A program made the translations under genes and the position numbers. Under the pieces are notes generated by a model, which had not been told where the DNA came from, made no database searches, and saw nothing but the letters and a program-made list of their open reading frames with translations. Of a stretch of 64,000 nucleotides of DNA, positions 12,001-21,307 are shown piece after piece. Positions within the stretch are counted from its first letter, which is position 1. Every line of letters begins with the position of its first letter. The stretch comes from Serripes groenlandicus (lineage: Eukaryota; Mollusca; Bivalvia; Cardiida; Cardiidae). The stretch is from NCBI GenBank assembly GCA_031761405.1, contig JASEVX010000011.1:28626874-28690873 (forward strand), in the 5' to 3' direction.

Positions 12001-15000
12001 CCTTTCTTCTGCCGTACTTTATTATAAACACTTTTGCTAATTTTCGATATCAGCTTCTTGTTCCAAAAAGGCTAAGCACAATTATTTCCCACCTTTGGGC
12101 AGATAATATACGCATCTTCAACATAAGGTTTAATGAAGTTGAATGCACCATGGTCTTTGACCTGATTTTGTAGAAATCACCCCCGAGTGGTAATCTCAAT
12201 GTATTAACGATAACACATCCCTCATGAGATCGGCGGTTTCCGTATACGGTCGTTAGATATCGGCATTGTTCGTGGGGTTGTCGGTCATTTCCACCGAAAG
12301 TGACAGAAAATTTAACGTGCAAAAGCAGTATCTAGCGAGTTCGGTCGTTATTACCCGATTATACTGTCAATAAATGCCGACCTCGTATGAAAATAGCTTC
12401 GCCCACTAGAGATGTTCTTCCTCTGTGAAGGGTATGATGAAGTGCCTATGTGTAAGGCCTATTTCCTACCCTAGTATGTTTTAGTGACACAGGGAACATG
12501 GGCAGGGACACCGTTGCCAGAATATAAATAGTTTGATTTTAATTTCTATATATTTTATGATGACTTTTTACTTCATTTTAAAGGTCTTTCAGTATAGGTT
12601 TAATGGAATGGTGAGCTTCGATCGTCCGAGAGAAGAGTTCGTCTATGGATTTGGGTCGCCGTACACAGAATACTGGCTCGGTATGTCTATTAAACAATAG
12701 TTATCGCCTGTACATGGTATGAATGAAGCTCTATGAATATCAACCGTATGCCATTATATATCAGTGAAGATCAAGATTGTCAGATTCACCCATTCAGTCT
12801 TTTCTGGTTCTTTACTGTTGGCTAATTAGCTGATGTAAGACACTTCTGTAAAGCAGTAATCTTTTGGATTCTTCGCATGAATGCACAGAGAATTTTATTT
12901 TCACGATCTATTTTAGTAACGACAAGGCTTATTGGCGTAAAAGTCCTAACCGCCTCGAATGCGTAGTGTTAGCGCGCCCATCTCCGGTGCGGGATGTTGT
13001 GGGTTCGATTCCCGGTCAGGTCATACAAAACACGTTGAACATGGTTATCGCCGTGATATAACTGAAAGTTAGTTGGAAGTGGCGTTAACTTCATATAACA
13101 CACGTAGAAGTCCTATACACCGATCATCCTAACTATGAAATTGTCGATATCTCGAATACACTTTGACCACAAAGCACTTCAAACTGCCTAATTTACACCA
13201 GTACATACAGACCCTTTATTATCCGAAAGAGGGAGAAATTCTACAGGAGGTGAAAAGTGTCTGTCCGGGTTACATGTAGCCTACGCGGCATGCTTATGCT
13301 GATCCGGGTCTATAATGTTGGTTTACTCGTGGAACGGATTAAATATTATTTGATCTAGCATCCAAATATCGTTCTTATTATATCATCCAGGTTTTTATTT
13401 ATTACGATACCAATCGGGTCAAAACAACGTAAACGGTGAAAACATATGTATATTTCTCAGTACACGAAACTTATTTACTAAGAACTGTATAACACATCGT
13501 TAAATGTAGGTAACTGTATAACACATACACATATAGGTCTGGAGTCAATCCACCGTCTTACCAAAGATACTAACTCGACCATCTACATGAGATTCGTGGA
13601 TGCTGATGACAACGTCGCTGTTGAGAGTGGGAATGGGTTCAAAGTAGACGAAGGACCGATCTACACACTACGTGTTGGAAATGGAGTTTTCTACAATGAT
13701 TCTACAGGTAAAAGCGCATAATTCCTTCATTATTCTGTTTATATATATCGTCAGTCGGACCATTATACAGATCTACGAATACCAATGTTCTTTGGTAAGA
13801 CATGTATTTGTATGAAGACATTCGGCTGTCATCTCAAACAAAACGCGTGCATGTTCAGTGAATGACAAAAAGATACGAACGATTAATGCGAGTGCCGTTG
13901 TAAAATTAAAATGCCAACAGTTAAACGTGCTGAAACAAAAGATAGTTGGTAACGTATCAAATTGCAAGATTCACCAAGAGTCGAAAACAAAATAAGCTAA
14001 AGAATATGCGCATTTCCTCTTTGTGCCGAACATTTATACAAAAAGGTCTTTGAATTCCAGGAAAGCGGGAAACGGACGTACAAACACAAACACGGATGCA
14101 GACGCGTACATACATCGCGAATACTATTATTTTAAACCGACTCCCATTATATTTGGGAAACTGTCATTCTGAGACGAGTTGAAAGTTTTTTCCTACGGTT
14201 GTTACATTACATTTATAAGGAATGGAAGGTGTCTGCTGCATCCTTGCGTATAATCACGTATTTAGTTTGCATTTAGTTTAGTATAAACTTATTTAGTAGG
14301 AATCGATTGCGTAAAAAGCTTTTAGCCTATATATTCACGCTCGATGCCTGCTTCCTGGATATTTATCAAGTGCTCGCGGCGTTTTTGTGGGAAAATCCAA
14401 AAGTCAGAACCCGGGCATCACGGGACTCGAAACTAACACCATTATTTCGATAGTCCGACGCTCTACCTCTGAACCACTGTCTCCCCCTTTTTTACCAGGG
14501 CATTTGGTGCCCTTTTAGTTTTCTTTGCATCTCGGCATTTGTTCTCATCTACCTACTAAGCATTGGTTTAAGCTTCAGCTCTCCCGACCCGGAAATTAAT
14601 TGGAACACTTGTAGCAGTCGTCATCTTGACATTTGTTTTCAATTGATGATGGTTTCATCTTTCTATCAAACAGTGATTTAAGAGTCAGCTCTCTAAGTTC
14701 TCTTGATCAGAAAATTGATTGGTACGTTTGTAGCAGTCATAAATCCGACGTGGCCTTTACTTTTTTAAAGTTTTTCTCGACATTATGGCAAATGATTTCA
14801 TTTTTAGAGGAGGGATATTATACGGTGTTGAAAGTTTTAGCTAATTTGATTGTCAAGGTTGAAGCAGTCGTTCATAAAGTTGGGTCCGCGTTCATTAAAG
14901 TGTTCAAAGCATCTTGGTATTTGTATTTGTTGACATTTTAAGAGGAGGATGGTTTTATTTCGTATTACACGCTCGAAGCAGTCAGTTATTCTGCAGAGCT

Positions 15001-15733
15001 CGTGTCCGTTAAAGGTTTCCTCGACTTGTGGCATTTTATTTTTCATCGTCAGAGGAATATATCTTTATCTTCCTATTTAACAATACTGGCATGCATATAT
15101 ACAAATAGCATTTCTTTATTCTCTTCGCTGTGCGTATACTGAATTTGACGAAAACGCATTACAGAATTTGACCCTTTACATCTAAATGTTCATGAGTATG
15201 TTTTCTTTCTTTTTTCTGCCAACTAGTTCGCACGAAACAACGGACGCGAGACCATTGCCGTTTCCCTATCTCGTTTATTTATATGAGTTATGTCCCCTGT
15301 TGATAACTTACGATTTGATAGGGTGTCTTTTAATTGGCTGATACAAACTTCAAACTGAGGCGACCATTAAAAGGCAATCATAAGATATATACAAGTGTTT
15401 GCTACTGCACAGCAATAATGAGATTGACGATTTCCCCCAATTTTGACATCTGTTTCCATTTCAGAGGAAATTGGATTTATACTAAACAAATACAGTGGTG
15501 TAGGCTTCAGTTCCCCTGACATGGACAACGATCGGCACGCAGATAAACACTGTGCGGTAAAGTTTCAGAGTTCTTGGTGGTTCAAATCTTGTTCCTTCCT
15601 CAACCCAAACGGAGAATACATTACTCCGGGAACAATCTCGAATCAGAATGAGGGTCTAGCAGGCATAGTGCACCAAGTGTGGAGGGATGTTTACTCTCTA
15701 AAAGGCACCAAGTTGATGTTTAGAAGGCTGTAA
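8764..15733 (+). CDS. Gene A: secreted fibrinogen-related protein with PAN/apple-like module, five exons, 330 aa
   Basis: Exons 8,764-9,079, 10,313-10,452, 12,584-12,680, 13,537-13,707 and 15,465-15,733 sum to 993 nt (331 codons with stop). All introns are GT...AG with matching phases (1, 0, 1, 1). Residues 1-20 form a probable signal peptide. Residues 39-81 hold six Cys in a PAN/apple-like pattern (CAANCKNNFQCRSMFYN). Residues 106-330 are a full-length fibrinogen C-terminal domain: first disulphide Cys112/Cys142, DMDTDGGGWT at 143-152, FDRPREEF, YTEYWLG, the calcium-site motif DMDND at 260-264, and Cys271/Cys284 around SSWWF. Family knowledge: such proteins are secreted lectin-like recognition molecules, often immune, binding acetylated sugars. 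The ligand is unknown here. It is unlike gastropod FREPs in having no Ig domain. The paralogue is gene B. Confidence 0.88.
9543..9707 (+). mobile_element. Retroposon 3' end with (TTGAAAC)n tail, unit 1 only
   Basis: The segment ends in four copies of a CTTGAAA-type heptamer (about 9,681-9,711). It is absent at the matching site in unit 2 (about 37,525-37,530). Flanks read ACTAATGTTTC and ACTAAATTGTTTC, an imperfect target duplication. It looks like a SINE or the truncated 3' UTR of a LINE; there is no coding part. Confidence 0.7.
10052..10278. mobile_element. Old piggyBac-type MITE in intron 1 of gene A
   Basis: Recognisable parts are ACCTCTTTCCGACA at the left, GAAAATATTGTGTCAAAAGA and CAAACTCGTCTGTTGC inside, and GTGGGAAAGGATTGA at the right. 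It is also present in gene B (37,860-38,013, shorter), so it predates the duplication. Confidence 0.65.
10313..10452 (+). CDS. Gene A exon 2: start of the fibrinogen domain
   Basis: The 140-nt exon (phase 1 in, 0 out) encodes DTLRKDCKQ to DGGGWT. It holds the first conserved Cys pair of the domain. It differs from gene B by one residue (Thr141 is Ala in B). Confidence 0.85.
10453..12583 (+). other. Gene A intron 2
   Basis: The 2,131-bp intron holds a SINE (10,753-10,965). Otherwise it is AT-rich and collinear with gene B intron 2. Small open frames inside (11,506-11,772, 11,985-12,173) match no domain I know. Confidence 0.8.
10753..10965 (+). mobile_element. tRNA-headed SINE (Ser-like head) in intron 2
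   Basis: Box A-like TGGCCGAGTTGTTAAGG and box B-like GGCTTCGATCCC are followed by a body with TCGCTGTGATATAAC and CTGCGTAAAACCCC. Gene B retains only the first 40 bases (38,487-38,527), where a deletion of about 590 bp begins. The insertion is therefore older than the duplication. Confidence 0.75.
12584..12680 (+). CDS. Gene A exon 3
   Basis: 97 nt from acceptor TTTTAAAG to donor GTATGT (phase 0 in, 1 out). Encodes VFQYRFNGMVSFDRPREEF and YTEYWLG, the conserved fibrinogen-domain stretch after GGGWT. One residue differs from gene B (Tyr to His). Confidence 0.85.
12950..13095 (+). mobile_element. tRNA-headed SINE in intron 3 of gene A
   Basis: Head with CGTAGTGTTAGCGCG (box A-like) and GGGTTCGATTCCCGG (box B), then the shared module CGCCGTGATATAACTGAAA. 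The middle is shortened relative to the copy in gene B (42,318-42,570). Confidence 0.75.
13246..13345. mobile_element. Half of a long-TIR MITE
   Basis: It retains the centre ACAGGAGGTGAAAAGTGTCT and the right arm GCTGATCCGGGTC, then TTTACTCGTGGAACG. The left arm is missing. Confidence 0.65.
13537..13707 (+). CDS. Gene A exon 4
   Basis: 171 nt from acceptor CATATAG to donor GTAAAA (phase 1 to 1). Encodes LESIHRLTKDTNSTIYMRF to FYNDST. Two of 56 residues differ from gene B. Confidence 0.85.
13708..15464 (+). other. Gene A intron 4
   Basis: 1,757 bp, AT-rich, with a minus-strand tRNA-like SINE head (14,408-14,475). It contains the uninterrupted T-run at 15,201-15,205, the empty site of the 2.9-kb element in gene B. 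Several short open frames (14,633-14,941 and others) show no domain. Confidence 0.75.
14408..14475 (-). repeat. tRNA-like SINE head in intron 4 of gene A
   Basis: On the minus strand: TCAGAGGTAGAGCGTCGGAC followed by a degenerate TTTCGAGTCCC box B. The better preserved partner in unit 2 is 44,230-44,345. Confidence 0.6.
15465..15733 (+). CDS. Gene A exon 5: calcium site and C-terminal lobe of the fibrinogen domain
   Basis: 269 nt from acceptor CATTTCAG to TAA. Encodes GFSSPDMDNDRH, KHCAVKF, SSWWFKSC, GIVHQVWRDVYSLK and the C-terminal MFRRL. About 21 of 88 residues differ from gene B, far more than in exons 2-4. Confidence 0.87.
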
Positions 15734-16367
15734 TTAATTTCCGGATAGCTAAATCGGGTCAAGTTTGTTATTGTGTGGTTTGTTGCAGAATGCGTCTGAA
15801 TGTGTACAATGGTTAAATGATGTCAATGCGAAATGTCAGCTATACCTCAAAATTGAAAGATACGGCTCTACGCCGGTCGCGAATTCCTCAAACGGTTCCG
15901 TGGGAAAACAAACATTTGGATTTTCTGTTTCAGGAATGATTACTCTATACCTCTATTCCCCTAAGAAGGAATATGTCGGCCCGGATTAGCGTGTGTGGAC
16001 TGCGCAAGCTGATCTGGTCGATACATTACGCAGAGTCCATACTGTTGGTTTTCTCGTATACATATATAACATATTGGTGGACGGCGAAGAGCCTGGTGAG
16101 GGGGAAACATTGCACGGGCTCACATGAGTCTTCACTGTACGCAGCTGTAATGAAACCCACATTGCAAGACCCCAATGTGGCATAATAACAAGACGAACAT
16201 CGATACTTGATCCATAAAGTAAATTAATACAGTGTGTAGCATGGAAATCAGGGACAAGCCGACATGCTGGAATGAGTGAAACACCCAAGTATATATACTG
16301 CTTGGTAGCCTCTTACATTACAGTGTACATACGTAGTTTTGACAGTTTATCTAGTCATGTCCTGGTG
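15734..16367 (+). other. 3' flank of gene A
   Basis: Collinear with 49,107-50,160. It includes a degraded long-TIR MITE (15,893-16,061). No AATAAA signal is seen in the first 250 bases, so the 3' end of the transcript is unknown. Confidence 0.5.
15893..16061. mobile_element. Degraded long-TIR MITE 3' of gene A
   Basis: Shared with unit 2 (49,632-49,859). The right arm is intact (CGATACATTACGCAGAGTCC, then GGTTTTCTCG). The left arm is shortened to GGTTCCGTGGGAAAACAAAC. Confidence 0.65.
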
Positions 16368-17787
16368 TAAATAGCCCTGTCATACAAAATGATGTCTACA
16401 TGGGAATAAGTCCTGTCTTACAACATAATGTCTACATGGGAATAAGCCCTGTCATACAAAATGATGTCTACATGGGAGAAAGCCCTGTCATACAAAATAA
16501 TGTCTACATGGGAGTAAGCCCTGTCATACAACATAATGTCTACATGAGAGTAAGCCCTGTCATACAAAATAATGTCTACATGGGAATACGCCCTGTCATA
16601 CAACATAATGTCTACATGGGAATAAGCCCTGTCATACAACATAATGTCTACATGGGAATATAAGCCCTGTCATACAACATGATGTCTACATGGGAATAAG
16701 TCCTGTCATACAACATAATGTCTACATGGGAGTAAACCCTGTCATACAACATGATGTCTACATGGGAGTAAGCCCTGTCATACAACATGATGTCTACATG
16801 GGAATAAGCCCTGTCATACAACATAATGTCTACATGGAAATAAGCCCTGTCAACCAACATGATGTATACATGGGAATAAGTCCTGTCATACAACATAATG
16901 TCTACATGGGAGTAAACCCTGTCATACAACATGATGTCTACATGGGCATAAGCCCTGTCATACAACATAATGTCTACATGGGAATAAGCCCTGTCATACA
17001 ACATAATGTCTACATGGGAATAAGCCCTGTCATACAACATAATGTCTACATGGGAATAAGCCCTGTCATACAACATAATGTCTACATGGGAGTAAGCCCT
17101 GTCATACAACATAATGTCTACATGGGAATAAGCCCTGTCATACAACATAATGTCTACATGGGAGTAAGCCCTGTCATACAACATAATGTCTACATGGGAG
17201 TAAGCCCTGTCATACAACATAATGTCTACATGGGAATAAGCCCTGTCATACAACATAATGTATACATGGGAATAAGCCCTGTCATACAACATAATGTCTA
17301 CATGGGAATAAGCCCTGTCATACAACATGATGTCTACATGGGAATAAGCCCTGTCATACAACATAATGTCTACATGGGAATAAGCCCTGTCATACAACAT
17401 AATGTCTTCATGGGAGTAAGCCCTGTCATCATAATGTCTACATGGGAATAAGCCCTGTCATACAACATAATGTCTACATGGGAGTAAGCCCTGTCATACA
17501 ACATAATGTCTACATGGGAATGAGCCTTGTCATACAACATAATGTCTACATGGGAATAAGTCCTGTCATACAACATAATGTCTACATGGGAATAAGCCCT
17601 GTCATACAACATAATGTCTACATGGGAATAAGCCCTGTCATACAACATAATGTCTACATGGGAATAAGGCCTGTCATACAACATAATGTCTACATGGGAA
17701 TAAGCCCTGTCATACAACATAATGTCTACATGGGAATAAGCCCTGTCATACAAAATGATGTCTACATGGGAGTAAGCCATGTCATAC
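16368..17787. repeat. 36-bp minisatellite, about 39 units
   Basis: The unit reads ATGTCTACATGGGAATAAGC then CCTGTCATACAACATA. Variants are mostly at the GGGAATA/GGGAGTA and CATAATG/CATGATG positions. Because 36 is divisible by three and the unit lacks a stop in several frames, long spurious frames appear on both strands. A few units are interrupted (near 16,660 and 17,430). Unit 2 keeps only about 1.5 units (50,160-50,214). Confidence 0.95.
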
Positions 17788-17814
17788 TTTTTTTTGTTCA
17801 TTATTTAACACTAG

Positions 17815-18072
17815 AGCCGGATCGGTAGCGTAGTGGTAGAGTGTCCGCCTTGGATGCAGCAGGTCGCATGTTCGATCCCCGACCGTGTCATACCAAATGC
17901 TTTAAAAATGGAAGTAATAACTTTATCCGTGTTTTGCTATCATACTTAAGGAGTAGCTTACTCGTTTGTATTGGGATACATGGACTTCTATCACTTCTTA
18001 CTTACATGTAACTAGGAACCGCCGTCAATGCTTTGATTTAAAACGGCGTAAACGTTCAAACAAACAAACACG
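17815..18072 (+). mobile_element. tRNA-headed SINE with (CAAA)n tail
   Basis: Head: CGGTAGCGTAGTGGTAGAG and GCATGTTCGATCCCC. The 3' end has GAACCGCCGTCAATGC, AAAACGGCGTAAACG and a CAAA tail. It is shared with unit 2 (50,243-51,085), where a foldback element was later inserted in its 3' end. Confidence 0.8.
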
Positions 18073-18238
18073 TCGCTGCCCATAATGTGTGTCTTTCCAT
18101 CCTTTTCATGTTTGTATGCAAGTGTGGATTGAACGAGGAACGACTTGTTTTATTAGTCATGTGAGTGTGTATTGAACGAAGAACGATTTGTTTTATTAGT
18201 CTGTAACTTTAATTAGATGAACACCATTTGGTTTTAAT

Positions 18239-18302
18239 CATCCTCAGTACCCAGGCTATTCATAAATTATATATGTTATGAATAGCCTGGGTACCGAGGA
18301 TG
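18239..18302. repeat. 27-bp-arm foldback hairpin, unit 1 only
   Basis: Arms 18,239-18,265 and 18,276-18,302 are inverted copies with one mismatch (core TACCCAGGCTATTCATAA), separated by a 10-bp AT loop. Unit 2 lacks it: TTTGGTTTT runs directly into the shared AAGTTTACTCAAATA region (about 51,213-51,240). Confidence 0.9.
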
Positions 18303-18729
18303 GATTTCATATGCAAAGTTTACTCAAATATCAGATGTAACTATTAAAATCATACTAAAGTATAAAACTATGTGTTTATAAATGTATTGAACTTTTGAAT
18401 AATTTTTACGTTTGCTCATACATGTAGAAGCAACTCAGACATTATTTGATATTACAAAAGAGTTATAAAGGTTAGATGTTTTTGGTATGTTTGGCATAAT
18501 TTCTCTTTGTCCTGAATAAAATATGTATAAATCATTAACCATGATTTGTGTTGTTTTTACACATTAATCAATTAATTAATCGTATATATGATAAATGTAT
18601 TGTTCGTTCATCCTCGTATACTTACGTATCAAAACGGATTTTAGCTTATTGCTTATTCTTGACTTTGTCAGTATATGTATATACTTATTGTTAAAACGTG
18701 TGGCCAAAGAAGTTGTACACGGGGACACT

Positions 18730-18830
18730 TATACTGCTTTGTTATAAAGCTAGCTATTGTGACGACGTCGTATAGTTCTCGCCTTCGGATCAAAAGGTCG
18801 AAGGTTCGAATCCTGGTCAGCTTGGATCTT
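18730..18830 (+). repeat. tRNA-Arg-like relic
   Basis: CGCCTTCGGATCAAAAGGTC and GGTTCGAATCCTGG resemble the anticodon and T arms of a tRNA with anticodon TCG. The stems no longer pair well, so it is not a working gene. It is also present in unit 2 (52,150-52,232). Confidence 0.6.
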
Positions 18831-19156
18831 GACCGATGTGTAGTTGATTGTTTTTGAATATACGGAGAAAACGTAAATATACTAGTTTCAGAGAGTTCGT
18901 ATTCCGACAATCCGTGACATCATGCTTGAGGCGATAAAATGATTAAAGGGTGAATAGTTCGTTTTTTCGCGGCTTACATCAAAATATCAGTTATATCACC
19001 GCGTATATGACCAGTACTAACTGTATCCTATCCTAAGTATTTATCCTGACAACGATATTTGTCACAATCCTATCTCAGTATCCTGAGCGCCAATGAGGGA
19101 AGCCATACTTGCCATTGTTAGTTCGTCTATTTTTAGAAGAAGAAAAGTCGAGTTAT

Positions 19157-19926
19157 TGGGATACCCTTGGCGTCGTCGTCGTCTGCGTCATCGTCGTCGT
19201 TGTCACAACACTTTAACCTTACCTCATAATGTAAAAATAGTTACACATATTCAAATGAAACCTTTAGTGGTTAGCGTCGGGTATTTCGAAACAGGGTGTC
19301 CCGGGTTCGATCCCTACTCGCGGCACTACGGTTATAGTGGACTGCCCTTGGGAAACTTTACATTTTCTAGCCTAATGCTGGTTTGTTTAGCCAGGGATCA
19401 TGAATAAGTGAACTGTCGCCGTGATATAACTGAAATAATGTTAAAAATCGGCGTAAAACCCCAATAAATAAATCAAAAGAAACTTGGTACACATGTTCCT
19501 ACACACAACACGCATGTCTATACCAAGTCACATAACTCTTACTTTAATAGTCATTAAGTTATGCCCTTTTTTGGACTTATAAATTCATACAAAAAGTTTA
19601 ACTTTGACCATAACTCAAAAACCGTTCAATACATTCAAGAGAAACTTGCTATGGACAATACGCATGTCTATACAAAGTCACATAACTCTTGCTTTAATAA
19701 GTATTCAGTTAAGCCCCGTTTTTAACTTAAATATTCTTGCAAAAAGTTTACGTTTGCCCATGAACCTTTCCACATTTTCAAATAAATCTTGGAACATATG
19801 TTTCTAGGAACAATTCACATGTCTTTCCAAGTCACATACCTCTGGATTTAATAATCATTCAGTAATGCCCCTTTTTCGACTAAGAAAAAACAGACGAGCG
19901 TTGACGTTCGCCCCGCGGCGCTCTGG
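19157..19926 (+). mobile_element. Helitron/Helentron-like tandem-repeat element, unit 1 copy, split by a SINE
   Basis: A CGTCGT-rich microsatellite (19,169-19,202) is followed by about three imperfect 165-bp units, with ACACGCATGTCTATACCAAG and CACATAACTCT repeated. It ends with ACAGACGAGCG and GCGGCGCTCT. The final CTCTTG is mutated to CTCTGG. It is orthologous to 52,545-53,117. Confidence 0.7.
19262..19474 (+). mobile_element. SINE insertion in unit 1 with target duplication
   Basis: Head: TAGTGGTTAGCGTCGGG and CCCGGGTTCGATCCC. Body: CGCCGTGATATAACTGAAA. 3' end: GGCGTAAAACCCCAATAAAT. Flanks AAATGAAAC (19,253-19,261) and AAAAGAAAC (19,475-19,483) form a 9-bp target duplication. Unit 2 has the single site at 52,649-52,657. 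Confidence 0.88.
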
Positions 19927-20056
19927 TTAACATCTGATCTGACCGGTGATTGAACCTTCTTCTCCCCTTCCAGAGGCGGACATCCTAACCAAGGTAACAC
20001 TGAGACGGTCACGTGTAAAGAATATGACGTAAATCGAGTTGAAAGATGAAATACTA

Positions 20057-20230
20057 TCAGGCCCCGAAACTATACAACTTCTAAAAAGTAATCCATGCTC
20101 AACGAGACATTCGGAAATATAAAACCTTTGGAGAACGTTTCAGTTGAGTTCGTTTTGATTTGGAGAACGTTTCGCTGAGATTGGTTTGAACCCATCTCAG
20201 CGAAACGTTCTCCATGCTCAAGAGACTAAA
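20057..20230. mobile_element. GGCCCCGAAACTATA-type MITE
   Basis: It begins TCAGGCCCCGAAACTATACA. Internal CCATGCTCAACGAGAC and GGAGAACGTTTC match the MITE at 61,459-61,634. It is also present in unit 2 (about 53,248-53,395), so it is older than the duplication. Confidence 0.65.
20161..20214. repeat. Perfect 21-bp hairpin
   Basis: TGGAGAACGTTTCGCTGAGA begins the left arm (20,161-20,181). Its exact inverted copy is at 20,194-20,214, with a 12-bp loop. Unit 2 has lost most of the left arm (about 53,345). Confidence 0.9.
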
Positions 20231-20760
20231 ATGACTGAAAGTGGCAGCCATTTCTTTCGCTTGAAATAAGAAATCTCTAAGAAATGGTCAAAGGGAAGTA
20301 AATCGGATTGACTTGCTGGGCAGACAATTTTGTCCAGATAATTTCAGATAAATATATGAGATTGAAGTTGTCTCCCATTGGACAATAATGATTTTTTTTG
20401 TAAGTTGAAAGTGTTTTTTATTAAGTTGAATAACTTGTGACTGATTTATAATAAAAATAGTGTTTGCTTTAAGCTATGTTGACACATTAAGAGCCATTTT
20501 CAGAACATTATGTAGCATTGAGGGCGGGTTAAGGGTCACCTTTGATTTGACCTCCTAACTCTGTCAAAAATCGGTTAACATGTGAGTTTGTTTTGCTTTT
20601 CAGGTAGTTCTAAGAATGAACTCTAATTTGATACAGGTATTTGTGTTAATTCATTTGATAGTAACGAACCATAACCCATAATGCCATAATAGTCGCCTAT
20701 GGAAAATGAATTCCTTCCCTTTAACCATTTTCGACTAAAGGGGCGTAACAACTGGTAAAA

Positions 20761-20986
20761 TGAATGAATGTATATTGTTTTATGGCGCATCGACAGCTAA
20801 GGTCATTTAGCGCGCATTTAAATTTTATTATTCATGTTCCCTGGGTGAACAAACCAGTAATAGGCTAGAATATGTGCCTTGCCCAAGGGCACTCCACCAT
20901 GACCGAATTGCCGCGGCTGGGGATCGAACCCGGGACACCCGGTTTCGAAATCCCCTACGCTAACCACTCGACCACAGCGGATTCCT
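20761..20986 (-). mobile_element. Full-length tRNA-headed SINE with 13-bp target duplication, unit 1 only
   Basis: ACAACTGGTAAAA flanks it on both sides (20,748-20,760 and 20,987-20,999). Unit 2 has the single site ACAATTGGTAAAA at 53,477-53,489. On the minus strand the head reads GGTCGAGTGGTTAGCG then CCGGGTTCGATCCCC (Ser-like), and the element ends in an ATTC-type tail. No decay is visible. Confidence 0.93.
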
Positions 20987-21107
20987 ACAACTGGTAAAAA
21001 TACGATTGACTACAAAATGATACAATATCAACACTTTTCTCCGAACAGATTGTTATTGTTTGTTCGTAATAAGTCGGTTTGGTAAATGAAATATGAATTT
21101 ACACGTC

Positions 21108-21307
21108 NNNNNNNNNNNNNNNNNNNNNNNNNNNNNNNNNNNNNNNNNNNNNNNNNNNNNNNNNNNNNNNNNNNNNNNNNNNNNNNNNNNNNNNNNNNNN
21201 NNNNNNNNNNNNNNNNNNNNNNNNNNNNNNNNNNNNNNNNNNNNNNNNNNNNNNNNNNNNNNNNNNNNNNNNNNNNNNNNNNNNNNNNNNNNNNNNNNNN
21301 NNNNNNN
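21108..21307. other. Assembly gap (200 N)
   Basis: Exactly 200 N, a conventional placeholder. Flanks match unit 2 at 53,600 and 55,021, so about 1.4 kb may be missing if the units are alike here. That part of unit 2 contains a 365-bp CT-rich tract. Confidence 0.97.

Larger units (their letters stand above)
12681..13536 (+). other. Gene A intron 3
   Basis: The 856-bp intron contains a SINE (12,950-13,095) and half of a long-TIR MITE (13,246-13,345). The MITE half is absent from gene B, which carries a different block there. Confidence 0.75.

Noticed and set aside
16368..17787. CRISPR-like array
   Set aside because: Units are contiguous with no unique spacers, in a spliceosomal-intron genome; it is a minisatellite.
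16400..17828. Long open frames on both strands encoding 12-residue repeats (MGISPVIQHNVY / MLYDRAYSHVDI)
   Set aside because: Products of a 36-bp minisatellite whose unit length is a multiple of three. They are open on both strands, without splice or start context, and the array is nearly absent from the paralogous unit.
18730..18830. Functional tRNA-Arg gene
   Set aside because: Anticodon and T-arm sequences are recognisable, but anticodon and T stems contain mismatches in both copies.
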